The translations under genes and the position numbers were made by a program. Below the pieces are notes generated by a model, which worked only from the letters and a program-made list of their open reading frames with translations, did not search any database and was not told where the DNA came from. DNA of 38,923 nucleotides from positions 1-38,923 of IMG/VR virus record IMGVR_UViG_3300044678_002102, one strand, 5' to 3'. The DNA comes from a virus. Shown here one piece after another: positions 7,766 to 16,749 of this stretch (position 1 is its first letter; each line of letters opens with the position of its first letter).

Positions 7766-9876
7766 TGGGTTTAGATTTAAAATCAGATTATAAACAACTC
7801 AGAGATAAAGTTTCCGCAACACAATCATATAACGAACTTAAGAAAGAATACAATAGCGTAACAAAAAGTGTTGGGGAAAGTTTTGATGATTTAAAAGAAT
7901 CAACATCAAATAAATTATCTGAGTTAAAAGGTAAAGTAAAAAAATTTGAAAAAGATACACAAGGTCAACTTGATAGATTATTAGGTGTTGCAACTTTATC
8001 AAATAATAACGAAAAAGGTACTATTGGATTTATTAAAAAATTACTTTTAAAGGTAATAAAAAAAATTGAACCAATTCTTTCGGAAATATTATTTGACGAG
8101 ACAGTAAAAGCCATTGGTTGCGACCAACAACAAAGATATCAACCAGGACAAGTAGTTTATATAAAAGTATCAGCATTGGATTTATTGGGGTTATTGAAAA
8201 TAGACCCCAATGATGGTATTGGTAAATTTTTATACGAAACCAACCCTATTTCTATTCAAGACAATCCGTTCTCAATGAATAGACAATTGTATGAGTTAAC
8301 ACAAACAAATATATCATATTCAGGTTTAACTGGACAATTGTACAAAGGACAATCAGGACAAGATTTATTTGATATTGAGTATACTGAAACAAATAACTTA
8401 AATCAACCAGGTCCTTGGTTTAAAATCACATTAGCTCCAAGATTTGCTAACGCAACAACTGTTGTACAATTTTTACTTGATTATTATAAATCAATTAGAG
8501 TTGTTGAATTTAACAATATCATAGCAAACATAATGAATATATTAACAGGTGCTTTAGATATTGGATTAAATACTGGTTCGAATCAACTTGAAGTTAATTC
8601 TAAATTCCAAATCTTATTGTTAAGAATATTAGGTATTTGTTTTGACAACAGAAAAGAAATTGATGTTAGTGGTGTTGCAAAAGTACCTCAAGACGATCCA
8701 ATAGATGATTCTTTTTTTGAATTTAGTGCAATTGATTTAAGAAACATTGAAATCAGAATTAGTAACATTAAAAAAGGTGTAGTACAATATGTTGATTGTG
8801 GTAATGTAGAACTACCAGTTGATGTTGATAGTATTGTAGGTGCATTGGATGCTTTAAGATTTGTTCCTGATGAAGACCAAGTTAATGCTGCTAGTCAAAT
8901 AACCCAATCTGTAACTAATAATCCAAACTGGAATATTAATATACCTGGGGGAAATATTGTTGCGGCCGTTGATGCAAACTTTATTAAATTAATGGGACAA
9001 GGAGTTGTTTTCTCATTATTAAGTCCAAAAGTTTTATTACCTTTTTATACGATGTTATTATCATTAGGGCAACAAGATATTAATCTTAATGACAATCTTA
9101 TTGAATTTACAAAAAAATTCAAAAAATTTATGGTTAATTTGATTTCAAGAGTTGGGGCTCAATTCATTGAAACATTATATAATAAGATTAAAAAGGATTT
9201 ATTAAAATTGATTGACTCAACTATACAAGATATTGAAGATGAAAAGAAAAGAAAAACGAATGTAATAATTCTAAAACTAATTCAAATTTTATTATTGGTT
9301 GGACAATTAATAACCGATTGGAGAAAATGTAAAAATGTTGTGGATGAACTATTAAAAATAATTAGTTTAACACTAGAATTTCCAGGTGTGGCAAAAGGGT
9401 TAAGCAAAACCGCAAAAGCAGTAACCAAAGGTATTGAAACCGCCACAGATGCTACAACTAATTTCATTGATGGTATTAGTAAAAAAGAAGGTAATCGTGA
9501 TGGTAGTACAACCAAAAGTGATGGTAGTGATGAAGATGAAGAAAACTCAAATGGTAGTTCAGGTGGAGTTTTAGGTGCTTTAGCTGGTGCAATAAATCAA
9601 ATTCCACTCCCATTATTATTTGCTTCTGAGTTTTTGGATGGATTTTCTGAGTCAAGAGCATTTATTAATACTATTGAGGAGATGCAGAAATTAGGAATCC
9701 CAACAGGACCAATGCCAGATGGCTCACCAAATTTAACAGTGCTATCAGTTTTTGGTAACATAAAAGGTACTGAAAGAGAAAATACAAATCGTAAAGTTTC
9801 GGTTGCATTAAAACCTACAGCAGTAACACCTGCTGGATTAACTGTTCCAAATGTAGCATTTGGTTTAGGTCTTTAA
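7765..9876 (+). CDS. Large virion/baseplate-associated protein, unknown
   Basis: A 703-aa protein. Residues 1-75 are a charged coiled coil. The middle has beta-rich segments (QPGQVVYIKVSALDLLGLLK, NQPGPWFKITLAPRFA). Residues 440-560 are long helices with KKFMVNLISRVGAQFIETLY and a hydrophobic KLIQILLLVGQLI. A Ser/Gly/Asp linker (about 580-605) precedes an Ala/Gly-rich hydrophobic stretch and a conserved-looking C-terminal domain. It lies just upstream of the gp5-like baseplate gene, so a structural role in the baseplate or tail is likely. No specific T4 homologue is recognised. Confidence 0.55.
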   Translation: MGLDLKSDYKQLRDKVSATQSYNELKKEYNSVTKSVGESFDDLKESTSNKLSELKGKVKKFEKDTQGQLDRLLGVATLSNNNEKGTIGFIKKLLLKVIKKIEPILSEILFDETVKAIGCDQQQRYQPGQVVYIKVSALDLLGLLKIDPNDGIGKFLYETNPISIQDNPFSMNRQLYELTQTNISYSGLTGQLYKGQSGQDLFDIEYTETNNLNQPGPWFKITLAPRFANATTVVQFLLDYYKSIRVVEFNNIIANIMNILTGALDIGLNTGSNQLEVNSKFQILLLRILGICFDNRKEIDVSGVAKVPQDDPIDDSFFEFSAIDLRNIEIRISNIKKGVVQYVDCGNVELPVDVDSIVGALDALRFVPDEDQVNAASQITQSVTNNPNWNINIPGGNIVAAVDANFIKLMGQGVVFSLLSPKVLLPFYTMLLSLGQQDINLNDNLIEFTKKFKKFMVNLISRVGAQFIETLYNKIKKDLLKLIDSTIQDIEDEKKRKTNVIILKLIQILLLVGQLITDWRKCKNVVDELLKIISLTLEFPGVAKGLSKTAKAVTKGIETATDATTNFIDGISKKEGNRDGSTTKSDGSDEDEENSNGSSGGVLGALAGAINQIPLPLLFASEFLDGFSESRAFINTIEEMQKLGIPTGPMPDGSPNLTVLSVFGNIKGTERENTNRKVSVALKPTAVTPAGLTVPNVAFGLGL

Positions 9877-9880
9877 AAAT

Positions 9881-10093
9881 ATGGATAAAAAAGAACAAGC
9901 TGAAAAAGCACTAAAAATAATTAAAGATTACAAATCTTCACCAAATAGAGATTTAACATTTGCTATGGATTTTATCCAAGAAGATTTTAAATTCACTAAA
10001 GAAACTCTTATCAAATTAACAGAACACTTAGATAAGTTGGAATTGACATATAACACAATCTTAAAAGAATACGAAAGTAGAGTTAACAAATGA
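9881..10093 (+). CDS. Small helical hypothetical protein
   Basis: A 70-aa, highly charged, all-helical protein (EKALKIIKDYKS, then LIKLTEHLDKLELTYNTILKEYESR, a likely coiled coil). It is placed 4 bp after the 703-aa gene and overlaps the gp5-like gene by 4 bp (ATGA). It may be a small baseplate assembly factor. No family is recognised. Confidence 0.55.
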   Translation: MDKKEQAEKALKIIKDYKSSPNRDLTFAMDFIQEDFKFTKETLIKLTEHLDKLELTYNTILKEYESRVNK

Positions 10094-11667
10094 GTGAAAT
10101 AACTAAACAAAATCAACATCAAATAATATTTGCGGGTAGAGTATTAGATAATAATGACCCAATGATGTTAGGAAGACTTCGTGTTATTCCTGAAACAGAT
10201 GATTATACGGCAATTATTGGAGCAATTAATGATTGGGATGAAGAAAAAATGAAATGGACTACTAAAGACCCAATTGTTTTTTTACCATTATTACCATTTT
10301 TTGTTAGTCAAGTACCTCAAATTAATGAATATGTTCATATAATTTATATGAATAAAGAATATAAAAGAATAAATCAATTCTATATTCAAGGACCATTCTC
10401 AAGCCCATTATTAAGTCCATTTGAGAATTTTCAAGGAGCTAAAAAATTCTTAGCAACTGGAACTAGAATTTCACAAGGATTGGCACTTCGTAATCCTGAT
10501 GGTTCGTATTTGTCTTCAAGTGGGGGTAGTGTTGAAGGTATATTTCCAAAACCACAAGATGTTGGTATTCTAGGTAGAGGTACGGCTGATTTAATATTGA
10601 AAGAAAATGAAGTATTGTTACGTGCTGGAAAAACACCAGAATTAAAATATAGTAAATTACCAACACCAAATAATAACAGAGCATTCTTACAATTATCTTA
10701 TTTCCCAATTCAAGAAACCAAAGAATCACCACAAAAAACAACCTCATTAAAGGAGGTTATTAAATCAATTGAAAAAGTTGTTGTTTGGCATATTGATAAT
10801 CTTGAAAATACACAAAATGTATTTAACGGATTTGTCCAATTATATTCATACAACAAGGAAGACTTAAGATTTGATACATCAAATTTTAATCCTCAAACAA
10901 TATTAAATTTAAACATTGGTACAACCTTAAAACCAACTGATGCTAAAATTGATATAGTTGGAAAAACTTTTGATGAAACTGTTTATATCATCAACACATT
11001 TATCAAAGGTGTGTTTGAAGGGTTTCTAACTTATAGTGGTTATTCTTCCCCAAATCAAACAGCCTTCCAAAACTCGTTTCCATTTGTTGTTACTCCATCA
11101 CAATTAACTTACGAACTAGGTAATAGTTTTACATCAACAACATTAAATACCGAAACCACAAATTTTTTAAAATTTAGCTCTAAAATTCTTTTAGATTACG
11201 GGTCAAAAGAAAGTGGTTATTTTCTAGTATCAGGTAGAAATGGAGAAAGACCAATATATGGTACTCAATATGATGTAGTAACAGATACTGTATTCCCAAC
11301 TTCATTTAAATCAGAACCAATAAGTTATGGTGTTATGGGAGCACAAAAGATTTATTTATTATCCCAAGACGCAACTAGTTCAAAACAAAAAATTGACTTA
11401 CAAGACACTATCTATGGTATACCACAGAATTCCTTCGTTAGGGGTGAAACATCCTTACAAAACCTAACATATTCAACCGTTAGAGGTGAAGTAATTATTG
11501 AACTACTAAGAAAGATGTATGCCTTCTTGGAAGGACACGTTCATCCAATTGCAATTATTAAACCAGCTAAACGTGCAAGTGGGAATGGACAAAGACTTGA
11601 AGATATTGAAACTTTATTGAATAATGCTGAAAGTTTAATCCTAAATCAAAATATTAGAATTAATTGA
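10090..11667 (+). CDS. Baseplate hub/spike protein, gp5-like OB-fold
   Basis: A 525-aa protein. Residues 10-95 look like the OB-fold of T4 gp5 and VgrG-type spike proteins: IIFAGRVLDNNDPMMLGRLR, then VFLPLLPFFVSQVPQINEYV. The region GILGRGTADLILKENEVLLRAG resembles the start of the repetitive beta-region behind the OB domain, and the C-terminal part carries AFLEGHVHPIAIIKPAK, a His-rich motif frequent at the end of such proteins. There is no lysozyme domain of the kind T4 gp5 has. It would form the central hub or spike of the contractile tail baseplate. Confidence 0.68.
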   Translation: MSEITKQNQHQIIFAGRVLDNNDPMMLGRLRVIPETDDYTAIIGAINDWDEEKMKWTTKDPIVFLPLLPFFVSQVPQINEYVHIIYMNKEYKRINQFYIQGPFSSPLLSPFENFQGAKKFLATGTRISQGLALRNPDGSYLSSSGGSVEGIFPKPQDVGILGRGTADLILKENEVLLRAGKTPELKYSKLPTPNNNRAFLQLSYFPIQETKESPQKTTSLKEVIKSIEKVVVWHIDNLENTQNVFNGFVQLYSYNKEDLRFDTSNFNPQTILNLNIGTTLKPTDAKIDIVGKTFDETVYIINTFIKGVFEGFLTYSGYSSPNQTAFQNSFPFVVTPSQLTYELGNSFTSTTLNTETTNFLKFSSKILLDYGSKESGYFLVSGRNGERPIYGTQYDVVTDTVFPTSFKSEPISYGVMGAQKIYLLSQDATSSKQKIDLQDTIYGIPQNSFVRGETSLQNLTYSTVRGEVIIELLRKMYAFLEGHVHPIAIIKPAKRASGNGQRLEDIETLLNNAESLILNQNIRIN

Positions 11668-11675
11668 TATTTATG
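11668..11675 (+). promoter_or_regulatory. Putative late promoter octamer (variant TATTTATG)
   Basis: TATTTATG lies 14 nt upstream of the ATG at 11690 and starts directly after the stop codon of the gp5-like gene. It differs by one base from the TATTTATA octamer found before other late genes here, with the same spacing and orientation. Confidence 0.4.
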
Positions 11676-11689
11676 TATAAAGAATATAA

Positions 11690-13153
11690 ATGTCAATCCA
11701 CAAATCATATTTCAGTAGAAATAATACATTAATATACAATAGTTATACCAATACTGGTAGAAACCCAGTAACGGAACTATTTTTTGGAACTACAGCAATA
11801 TCACAATATCCAATAGGTTATAGTAGATTCATTTTTGATTTAGATTTGGATTCTCTTATAGCCAAACTAACAAATGGCGTTATATCAACAACTTGTTCAA
11901 CAATGAAACATACGTTGAGAATGACAAATACCTCTAACTTTGATATTGAATTATTAAACACATTCACATCACAAGGAAGATTAAGAGCAACATCATTTGA
12001 TTTACTTTTATTAAGAATTCCTCCAATTAATTTTGACCCAAGTTTACCACAAATTTGGGACGAAGGTGTTGGTTATGATTTCGCAGATTTACAATATCAA
12101 TACGTAATAACAGATAGGAATTATTCAACAAGACCTTCAAATTGGTTTGAAACAACAACCATTGGTGTATGGGAAGAAAATGGTATCTATAACAATAGAA
12201 ATTTATCTCTTGTCCCATTCTCAGCATTAACATTGGTGGCTGAACAACATTTTGAGTTCGGTGATGAGAATATTGAATTTGATATGACCAATGAAATCAA
12301 TGGTATATTAAACAATACAATATCTGGTGTTACAGGTTGGGTTATAGCTTACAAACCCCAGCTTGAATTGTTCTCAGGTTTAACTGACACATATGAAGTT
12401 CAATTCTTTACAAGACACACTCAAACGTTCTATGAACCACATTTAGATACATCTTATAATGATTTAATAGAAGATGATAGAAATTTATTTACCCTAGGTA
12501 AAGTTAATAAATTATATCTTTATCTTTATGAAGATGGTAATCCACTCAATTTAGATTTTCTTCCATTAATTAATATCATTGACAATTCCGGTAACCCAAT
12601 ACTTGGATTAACAGGTTTAACTGGTTGTCAAAGAACTCAAGGGGTATATGAGGTAACAATTCCGCCACTTATGGGGTATAAAACACCTTGTACATTCTCA
12701 GATAAATGGTATAACCTAAGTATTAATGGTTTTCCAATTAATCCAATCACAAATGATTTTACATTACAACCAATGAAGAATTCTATTCAAATTGGTACAA
12801 GTTCTCAAGACCCTAAAATATATGGCTTTGATTATTATGGTATTAAACAAGATGAAAAAATATTCAATACCGATATAAGAAAAGTTGGGGTTATTATTAA
12901 ACAAGCTTATACAACAAATAGATTATTACCAAAAGTAAGTGCTTATTATCGTGTATATGTAAGAGAAGGTCAAACCGAAGTCCAAGTTCAAGATTGGACT
13001 CAAATTAATAGAACTCCTAATGAATACTATTTCATCTTTGACACAAGAGATAAAATTCCAAATGAATATTATATTGATATTAAAGTTGAAAGTAGTGGGG
13101 AGGTTAACACATATAAAAGACAAATAAAGTTCCAAATTGTGAACTATAAATAA
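11690..13153 (+). CDS. Virion structural protein, unknown (tail/baseplate region)
   Basis: A 487-aa, beta-rich protein with many aromatic and Asn residues. A striking FDLLLLRIPPINF segment (about residues 103-115) is followed by WDEGVGYDFADLQ. The C-terminal 110 residues (YGFDYYGIKQDEKIFN onward, RVYVREGQTEVQVQDW, YYFIFDTRDKIPNEYYIDIKV) read as an Ig-like or jelly-roll beta domain. It has its own putative late promoter. It lies downstream of the hub gene, so it is likely a baseplate, neck or fibre-attachment component. I cannot name the T4 counterpart. Confidence 0.55.
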   Translation: MSIHKSYFSRNNTLIYNSYTNTGRNPVTELFFGTTAISQYPIGYSRFIFDLDLDSLIAKLTNGVISTTCSTMKHTLRMTNTSNFDIELLNTFTSQGRLRATSFDLLLLRIPPINFDPSLPQIWDEGVGYDFADLQYQYVITDRNYSTRPSNWFETTTIGVWEENGIYNNRNLSLVPFSALTLVAEQHFEFGDENIEFDMTNEINGILNNTISGVTGWVIAYKPQLELFSGLTDTYEVQFFTRHTQTFYEPHLDTSYNDLIEDDRNLFTLGKVNKLYLYLYEDGNPLNLDFLPLINIIDNSGNPILGLTGLTGCQRTQGVYEVTIPPLMGYKTPCTFSDKWYNLSINGFPINPITNDFTLQPMKNSIQIGTSSQDPKIYGFDYYGIKQDEKIFNTDIRKVGVIIKQAYTTNRLLPKVSAYYRVYVREGQTEVQVQDWTQINRTPNEYYFIFDTRDKIPNEYYIDIKVESSGEVNTYKRQIKFQIVNYK

Positions 13154-13161
13154 AAAGTAAA

Positions 13162-13169
13162 TATTTATA
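13162..13169 (+). promoter_or_regulatory. Putative late promoter octamer TATTTATA
   Basis: AATATTTATAAATAAAACATT precedes the ATG at 13181 with an 11-nt gap after the octamer. It is the clearest plus-strand copy of the motif that otherwise precedes minus-strand head genes, showing that the motif follows gene orientation rather than genome orientation. Confidence 0.55.
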
Positions 13170-13180
13170 AATAAAACATT

Positions 13181-13363
13181 ATGTCAAATTATTTTTATCC
13201 AACAGGTACTAGTGCAAATACAGAAGTTATTATATGTGAAATTTGTAGTGGTACAACTCAAGAAATCATTCCCCCACATCCAATTTGGACTGATGGACAA
13301 AATAATGTTGTTATTCAACTAAATGCAATCACATTGGGCGGGGTTAATGGATTAAATAGTTAA
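13181..13363 (+). CDS. Small hypothetical virion-region protein
   Basis: A 60-aa protein containing one CEIC pair (residues 19-22) and a Pro/His patch (IIPPHPIWTDG), beta-type in composition. It has its own putative late promoter and lies 5 bp before the next gene. A small structural or decoration protein is possible; there is no family recognition. Confidence 0.5.
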   Translation: MSNYFYPTGTSANTEVIICEICSGTTQEIIPPHPIWTDGQNNVVIQLNAITLGGVNGLNS

Positions 13364-13368
13364 ATTAT

Positions 13369-13833
13369 ATGAGAATCACAGAATCACAACTTAACAATCT
13401 AGTTAAAAAAATAGTTAACGAAAAAGATTATGGAAAAATACAAAACTATATGTTTTTTAGTAATCTTGAACAAATGATAAGACAAGCCCAAATGTTATTG
13501 GAATTAGACCCAATGCAAGTAGAACAAATTCTTCAAGATGGTCACGATTGGGCTGATGACCATATTACAGTCGCAAAAGAAAACTTAGACCAAGTATTTG
13601 ACTTTATGATGAATGAAACCAAACATTCTGATGAATTCTATGATGAAGATGTGGTTATGATGGAAGGAAAAAAGAAAACTGGTACAGAACTATGTGCAAG
13701 AGGATATAAAGCAGCAAAAGCTAAATATAAAGTATTTCCTAGTGCATATAGTAATGGTTATGCCGTTCAAGTATGTAAAGGTGACAAACCTGGATTAGAT
13801 GGAAAAAAACGTTGTTCACCACCATATTGTTAA
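13369..13833 (+). CDS. Putative packaged protein with capsid-targeting-like leader
   Basis: A 154-aa protein. Residues 1-18 (MRITESQLNNLVKKIVNE) form an amphipathic leader ending in I-V-N-E, the kind of site cut by T4 gp21-type prohead proteases, followed by KD. Residues 30-90 are acidic and helical. Residues 100-154 form a Cys-containing domain (TGTELCARGYKAAKAKYKVF, PSAYSNGYAVQVCKG and a final RCSPPYC) that I recall as recurrent in proteins of large phages, function unknown. It is the last gene of the plus-strand operon; a terminator follows 18 bp downstream. Confidence 0.6.
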   Translation: MRITESQLNNLVKKIVNEKDYGKIQNYMFFSNLEQMIRQAQMLLELDPMQVEQILQDGHDWADDHITVAKENLDQVFDFMMNETKHSDEFYDEDVVMMEGKKKTGTELCARGYKAAKAKYKVFPSAYSNGYAVQVCKGDKPGLDGKKRCSPPYC

Positions 13834-13851
13834 TCACTATTTTTTTCATAT

Positions 13852-13884
13852 AAAAAAGGTAGAAAAATATTTCTACCTTTTTTT
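13852..13884 (+). terminator. Rho-independent terminator
   Basis: The inverted repeat AAAAAGGTAGAAA / TTTCTACCTTTTTTT with a 4-nt loop and a run of seven T residues closes the plus-strand operon that begins before position 107. Its T-tract overlaps the -33 element of the next promoter. Confidence 0.85.
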
Positions 13885-13913
13885 GTTTTAATAAGAAAAC
13901 CTTTTTATCTTTG
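13883..13913 (+). promoter_or_regulatory. Bacteroidota-type housekeeping promoter
   Basis: TTG (13883-13885), a spacer of 20 nt, then TATCTTTG (13906-13913) fit the Bacteroidota primary sigma consensus TTG-N19-20-TAnnTTTG. The ATG of the lipoprotein gene lies 24 nt further on. It is unlike the late octamer used elsewhere, so this gene is likely expressed by unmodified host RNA polymerase. Confidence 0.65.
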
Positions 13914-13937
13914 TGGAGAATAAAAAAATAACATTAT

Positions 13938-14150
13938 ATGAAAAAAATAATCAGTCTTATTGTAATCACACTTTTTTTTGGTTCTTGTACAGCACCAAAA
14001 ACAATTTTTAATGGTAAAAAATATGTCACAGAAAAAAGATATTTTAAGGATACTTTAAAAATGGTAAAAAACTCATTAAAAAAAATGAGTAAAGAAGACC
14101 AAAAAATTATTCTTGGTAGTGATATAGAATTCAAATATAAAGAAAATTAA
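13938..14150 (+). CDS. Small phage lipoprotein
   Basis: A 70-aa protein with a classic lipoprotein signal peptide: MKKIISLIVITLFFGSC, basic n-region, hydrophobic core, lipobox FGSC with the acylated Cys at 17. The mature part is about 53 residues and strongly basic (KNSLKKMSKEDQK). It would be exported, acylated and held on the periplasmic or outer face of a host membrane. Small phage lipoproteins often block superinfecting phages, but that role is inference. It has a host-type promoter, and its stop overlaps the stop of the convergent gene by 4 bp (TTAA). Confidence 0.7.
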   Translation: MKKIISLIVITLFFGSCTAPKTIFNGKKYVTEKRYFKDTLKMVKNSLKKMSKEDQKIILGSDIEFKYKEN

Positions 14151-15391
14151 ATTTGAGACAAACTACACGCGTCTATAGTTAATACAATTTTTTCTTCGTT
14201 TACTTCTTGTGGTGTAGCAACGTTAAATGAGTTAGTTTCACCCTTTTCATTTATAAATTCTATACCACCAACACCTGCATGACAAGCATATCTCCAAGGA
14301 AGTTTTTCTGTCCCAGATGAGGTTGTATGATCCCATTTGAGCTCAGAATTTGGTACATATGTTAATTGAGTACCATGAAATAGAGTGCCGGGTTTACCAT
14401 CTGGGTTTTTGACTTCAGCTCTAAACCATTCCGATACATCCTTTATTTCTGGATAAGCTTTAACTAAAGAATTTGGGTCTTTATAATAACTGACCAAATT
14501 TTTACATGTTAGTCCAAATGAAATTTTATTATTAGCATCTTGAATTGATTTCATCAATTCATCATCAACTATAAAATTATTTTCTCTAGGTCCACCACGA
14601 TTATTTGATAATGGAAATTTTTTTGTAACCCAAATTGGTTTACCTTTTTCATTTCTTTCTTGTATTTGTTTATCTTGAATGTAATATCCTTCATTATCCA
14701 TTACTCCAGAATTATTAAGTGAAGCATATGAAGCACCATCAACCCTTGTTAAAGGTTTACCATTAATAGTTACTACAAAAACAGCAGAATTACAATTATG
14801 ACCACCATGTACTCCTTCATCATAATATACTCTTATCTTCATATTTTTAGCACAAGGGTTATTAGGCGGTGGTGTCGTAGTTGGCTTTTCTTTACTAACA
14901 ATAGAAAAAGTTATTTCAACACGCCTATCATATTTTTTTTCAGCAGCCGTTTGACCTGTACCTATAACTGTTTCAGGTTCTTCAAATATAGGCATTGTTT
15001 TTATATTTCCATTTTTTAAAGCTTCGTTAAAAAAGTTAGTTAAAAATATTTTTATTGTTTTAGCTCTTCTATTAGCCAATTCAAGGTCACCTAATTTTAC
15101 AGGTGGATTAACTTCGTGATTATAATTTGGGTTATTATCTTCTGATGCAAATATTTTTATTGATGTAATACTACCTTCATTAGCCCTAATAAATTCTAAA
15201 GCCTTATTTAATTCAAGTGTTAAATTTTTAGTACCTACATCACTTAATTTACTAAATTTACCTGAATCAAAAAAATCGGAACTTTTTATTTCTAATTTTG
15301 GTTCAGTATTTTGAGTTTCTTTAATAATTCCATACATAGATAAGATATATTTTTTCTCATCTTCAGTTATGATTAATTTCTTACTACTCAT
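14147..15391 (-). CDS. Putative packaged protein with OmpA-like domain
   Basis: A 414-aa protein. Residues 1-25 (KLIITEDEKKYILSMYGIIKE) form a leader ending in I-I-K-E, a plausible prohead-protease site. Residues about 38-165 resemble the OmpA C-terminal peptidoglycan-binding fold: FFDSGKFSKLSDVG, then ITSIKIFASEDN, LGDLELANRRAKTIKIFL and finally YDRRVEITFS (Arg156-Arg157-Val-Glu-Ile). A Pro/Thr linker (TTTPPPNNPC) leads to a 240-residue C-terminal domain with several Cys, unrecognised. It could bind the cell wall after ejection or in the virion. The OmpA call is by motif; the packaging idea is inference. Confidence 0.55.
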   Translation of the reverse strand: MSSKKLIITEDEKKYILSMYGIIKETQNTEPKLEIKSSDFFDSGKFSKLSDVGTKNLTLELNKALEFIRANEGSITSIKIFASEDNNPNYNHEVNPPVKLGDLELANRRAKTIKIFLTNFFNEALKNGNIKTMPIFEEPETVIGTGQTAAEKKYDRRVEITFSIVSKEKPTTTPPPNNPCAKNMKIRVYYDEGVHGGHNCNSAVFVVTINGKPLTRVDGASYASLNNSGVMDNEGYYIQDKQIQERNEKGKPIWVTKKFPLSNNRGGPRENNFIVDDELMKSIQDANNKISFGLTCKNLVSYYKDPNSLVKAYPEIKDVSEWFRAEVKNPDGKPGTLFHGTQLTYVPNSELKWDHTTSSGTEKLPWRYACHAGVGGIEFINEKGETNSFNVATPQEVNEEKIVLTIDACSLSQI

Positions 15392-15402
15392 TTATTTTTT
15401 TT

Positions 15403-15410
15403 TATAAATA
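15403..15410 (-). promoter_or_regulatory. Putative late promoter octamer TATTTATA
   Basis: On the minus strand TATTTATA is followed by an 11-nt A-rich leader and the ATG at 15391. The plus-strand reading TATAAATA faces the divergent gene at 15427, so a bidirectional role cannot be excluded. Confidence 0.5.
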
Positions 15411-15426
15411 TAAACACACTTCTAAA

Positions 15427-15840
15427 ATGAAAAAGATTATTTTAAGATTTTTAAAAAGATTTTATGTAAAAATGGTGCTATTCAATAGAAAAATGAATAA
15501 CCCAGATTATGACAAAGTCTCCGAGACTCAAAAAAAATGTATGTCAATTGCGAGATTATTGATTCTACATCCAGATTCTAGTTTCCGACTTACTTTTTTA
15601 AGCAAAAAAAGATATATCATAAATAAAACTTTGGGTTTATTTCTAATATTGGATGGGAAATTATTGAGTATAACAAACCATGTTCATCACCATGATATTA
15701 TCATAAGTGACAGAAATTATGATAGGTTCACCAAAATGTACGATGAAAAAGTTGAAACAATACGTCAAAAAGATGAGGATGAAATTATGTCACAAATTGT
15801 TCACTCATTGGATGTAATACTTAATAAAATAAAACAATAA
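15427..15840 (+). CDS. Hypothetical protein, basic
   Basis: A 137-aa protein with a Lys/Arg/Phe-rich N-terminus (MKKIILRFLKRFYVKMVLF) that could be a short amphipathic or membrane-associated helix. A hydrophobic beta-like core follows (KTLGLFLILDGKLLSI) with HVHHHD (four His in six residues), a possible metal site, and then an acidic helical C-terminus. No family is recognised. It is one of the few plus-strand genes in the minus-strand island; its stop codon abuts that of the next gene with no gap. Confidence 0.55.
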   Translation: MKKIILRFLKRFYVKMVLFNRKMNNPDYDKVSETQKKCMSIARLLILHPDSSFRLTFLSKKRYIINKTLGLFLILDGKLLSITNHVHHHDIIISDRNYDRFTKMYDEKVETIRQKDEDEIMSQIVHSLDVILNKIKQ

Positions 15841-16737
15841 TTATTTCTTAGGTTTATAAGAAGTCATTGTCGGTTTATTTCCAGTACCAATTTTGGGGTC
15901 TTTCTTTTCTGCCCTACGTTTCTGAGCACAAGCCGATTTCTTCTCTGAATCTGACATCTTACCAGCTACACCCGCAGCCCTACATTTAGGGTAACTCTTG
16001 GTATCTGCCTCACTCCTTCCACAAGGGGGATGTTTTCCATCTACCTTTCTACAGATATTAACCCAAGGTCCTTTAGGTTGTGATGACCCCTTGGGTTTTT
16101 TCTTTGTTCCAAACCATACCGCCAAATCTTCAGTTAATATTGGAGCTTCTTCATAATCCCACTCATTAATTGTATGGACATAATGTTTATCAAGTTTATA
16201 ACTTCCATCCTTTCCCTTTTCCCACATTCCAACAGTTCTTTTTATATTATCTTTAGTTGTTGATTTAACTTTAATTTTATTTACTTCAGTATCAACAAAA
16301 TCTGAAAATGGTTGTAATTCAGGATTCTTCCATTTTTTCATCCCAATCTCAAGTGGTGCATTATATTCACCACCATATCCAAATGTCGCCTCATTTATTT
16401 TTTTTGATTTACCCTTTGGATAGGGGTTAATTACCTCACCATCGTCATCATTCTGTACTGGATGATTCTTGGCATAGATTGAAGTTTTTTTTGCCTTAGA
16501 TTCAATTTTTTTGATGTCCTTCTTGGATGTTGACATTTTACCATCATAACTATCTGTCGCTAATTCTTGACTATAATACTTTGATACAGACTCACTATAT
16601 GGCCCTAATTCCGATTTTTTAAATATTCTCTTTCCCATTCTTAGAGGAGCAATAAATGAACCTCTACTACCACTAGCATCACTAGTTGCTTCTTTTAATA
16701 TTTCTTGTTTGATTTTTTTAATTAAATTCTGTATCAT
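15841..16737 (-). CDS. Putative packaged protein, internal repeat plus DUF5872-like C-terminus
   Basis: A 298-aa protein. The ATG at 16737 is chosen over an in-frame ATG at 16767 because it sits 12 nt from the late octamer. Residues 1-16 are a leader ending in I-L-K-E, then ATSD. Residues 17-50 and 117-147 are related repeats (E-A-x5-GS/GGE-x-APLxxGxxxxKxxELxPFS), each directly behind a Glu-Ala junction. Residues 206-298 contain GPWVNICRK, HPPCGRSEAD, SYPKCRAA, MSDSEKKSAC and GNKPTMTS, which match a domain I recall as DUF5872, common in large phages and of unknown function. The first junction (EATSD-A-SGS) closely resembles the capsid protein's own cleavage site. Confidence 0.6.
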   Translation of the reverse strand: MIQNLIKKIKQEILKEATSDASGSRGSFIAPLRMGKRIFKKSELGPYSESVSKYYSQELATDSYDGKMSTSKKDIKKIESKAKKTSIYAKNHPVQNDDDGEVINPYPKGKSKKINEATFGYGGEYNAPLEIGMKKWKNPELQPFSDFVDTEVNKIKVKSTTKDNIKRTVGMWEKGKDGSYKLDKHYVHTINEWDYEEAPILTEDLAVWFGTKKKPKGSSQPKGPWVNICRKVDGKHPPCGRSEADTKSYPKCRAAGVAGKMSDSEKKSACAQKRRAEKKDPKIGTGNKPTMTSYKPKK

Positions 16738-16749
16738 TAAAAATGAAAT

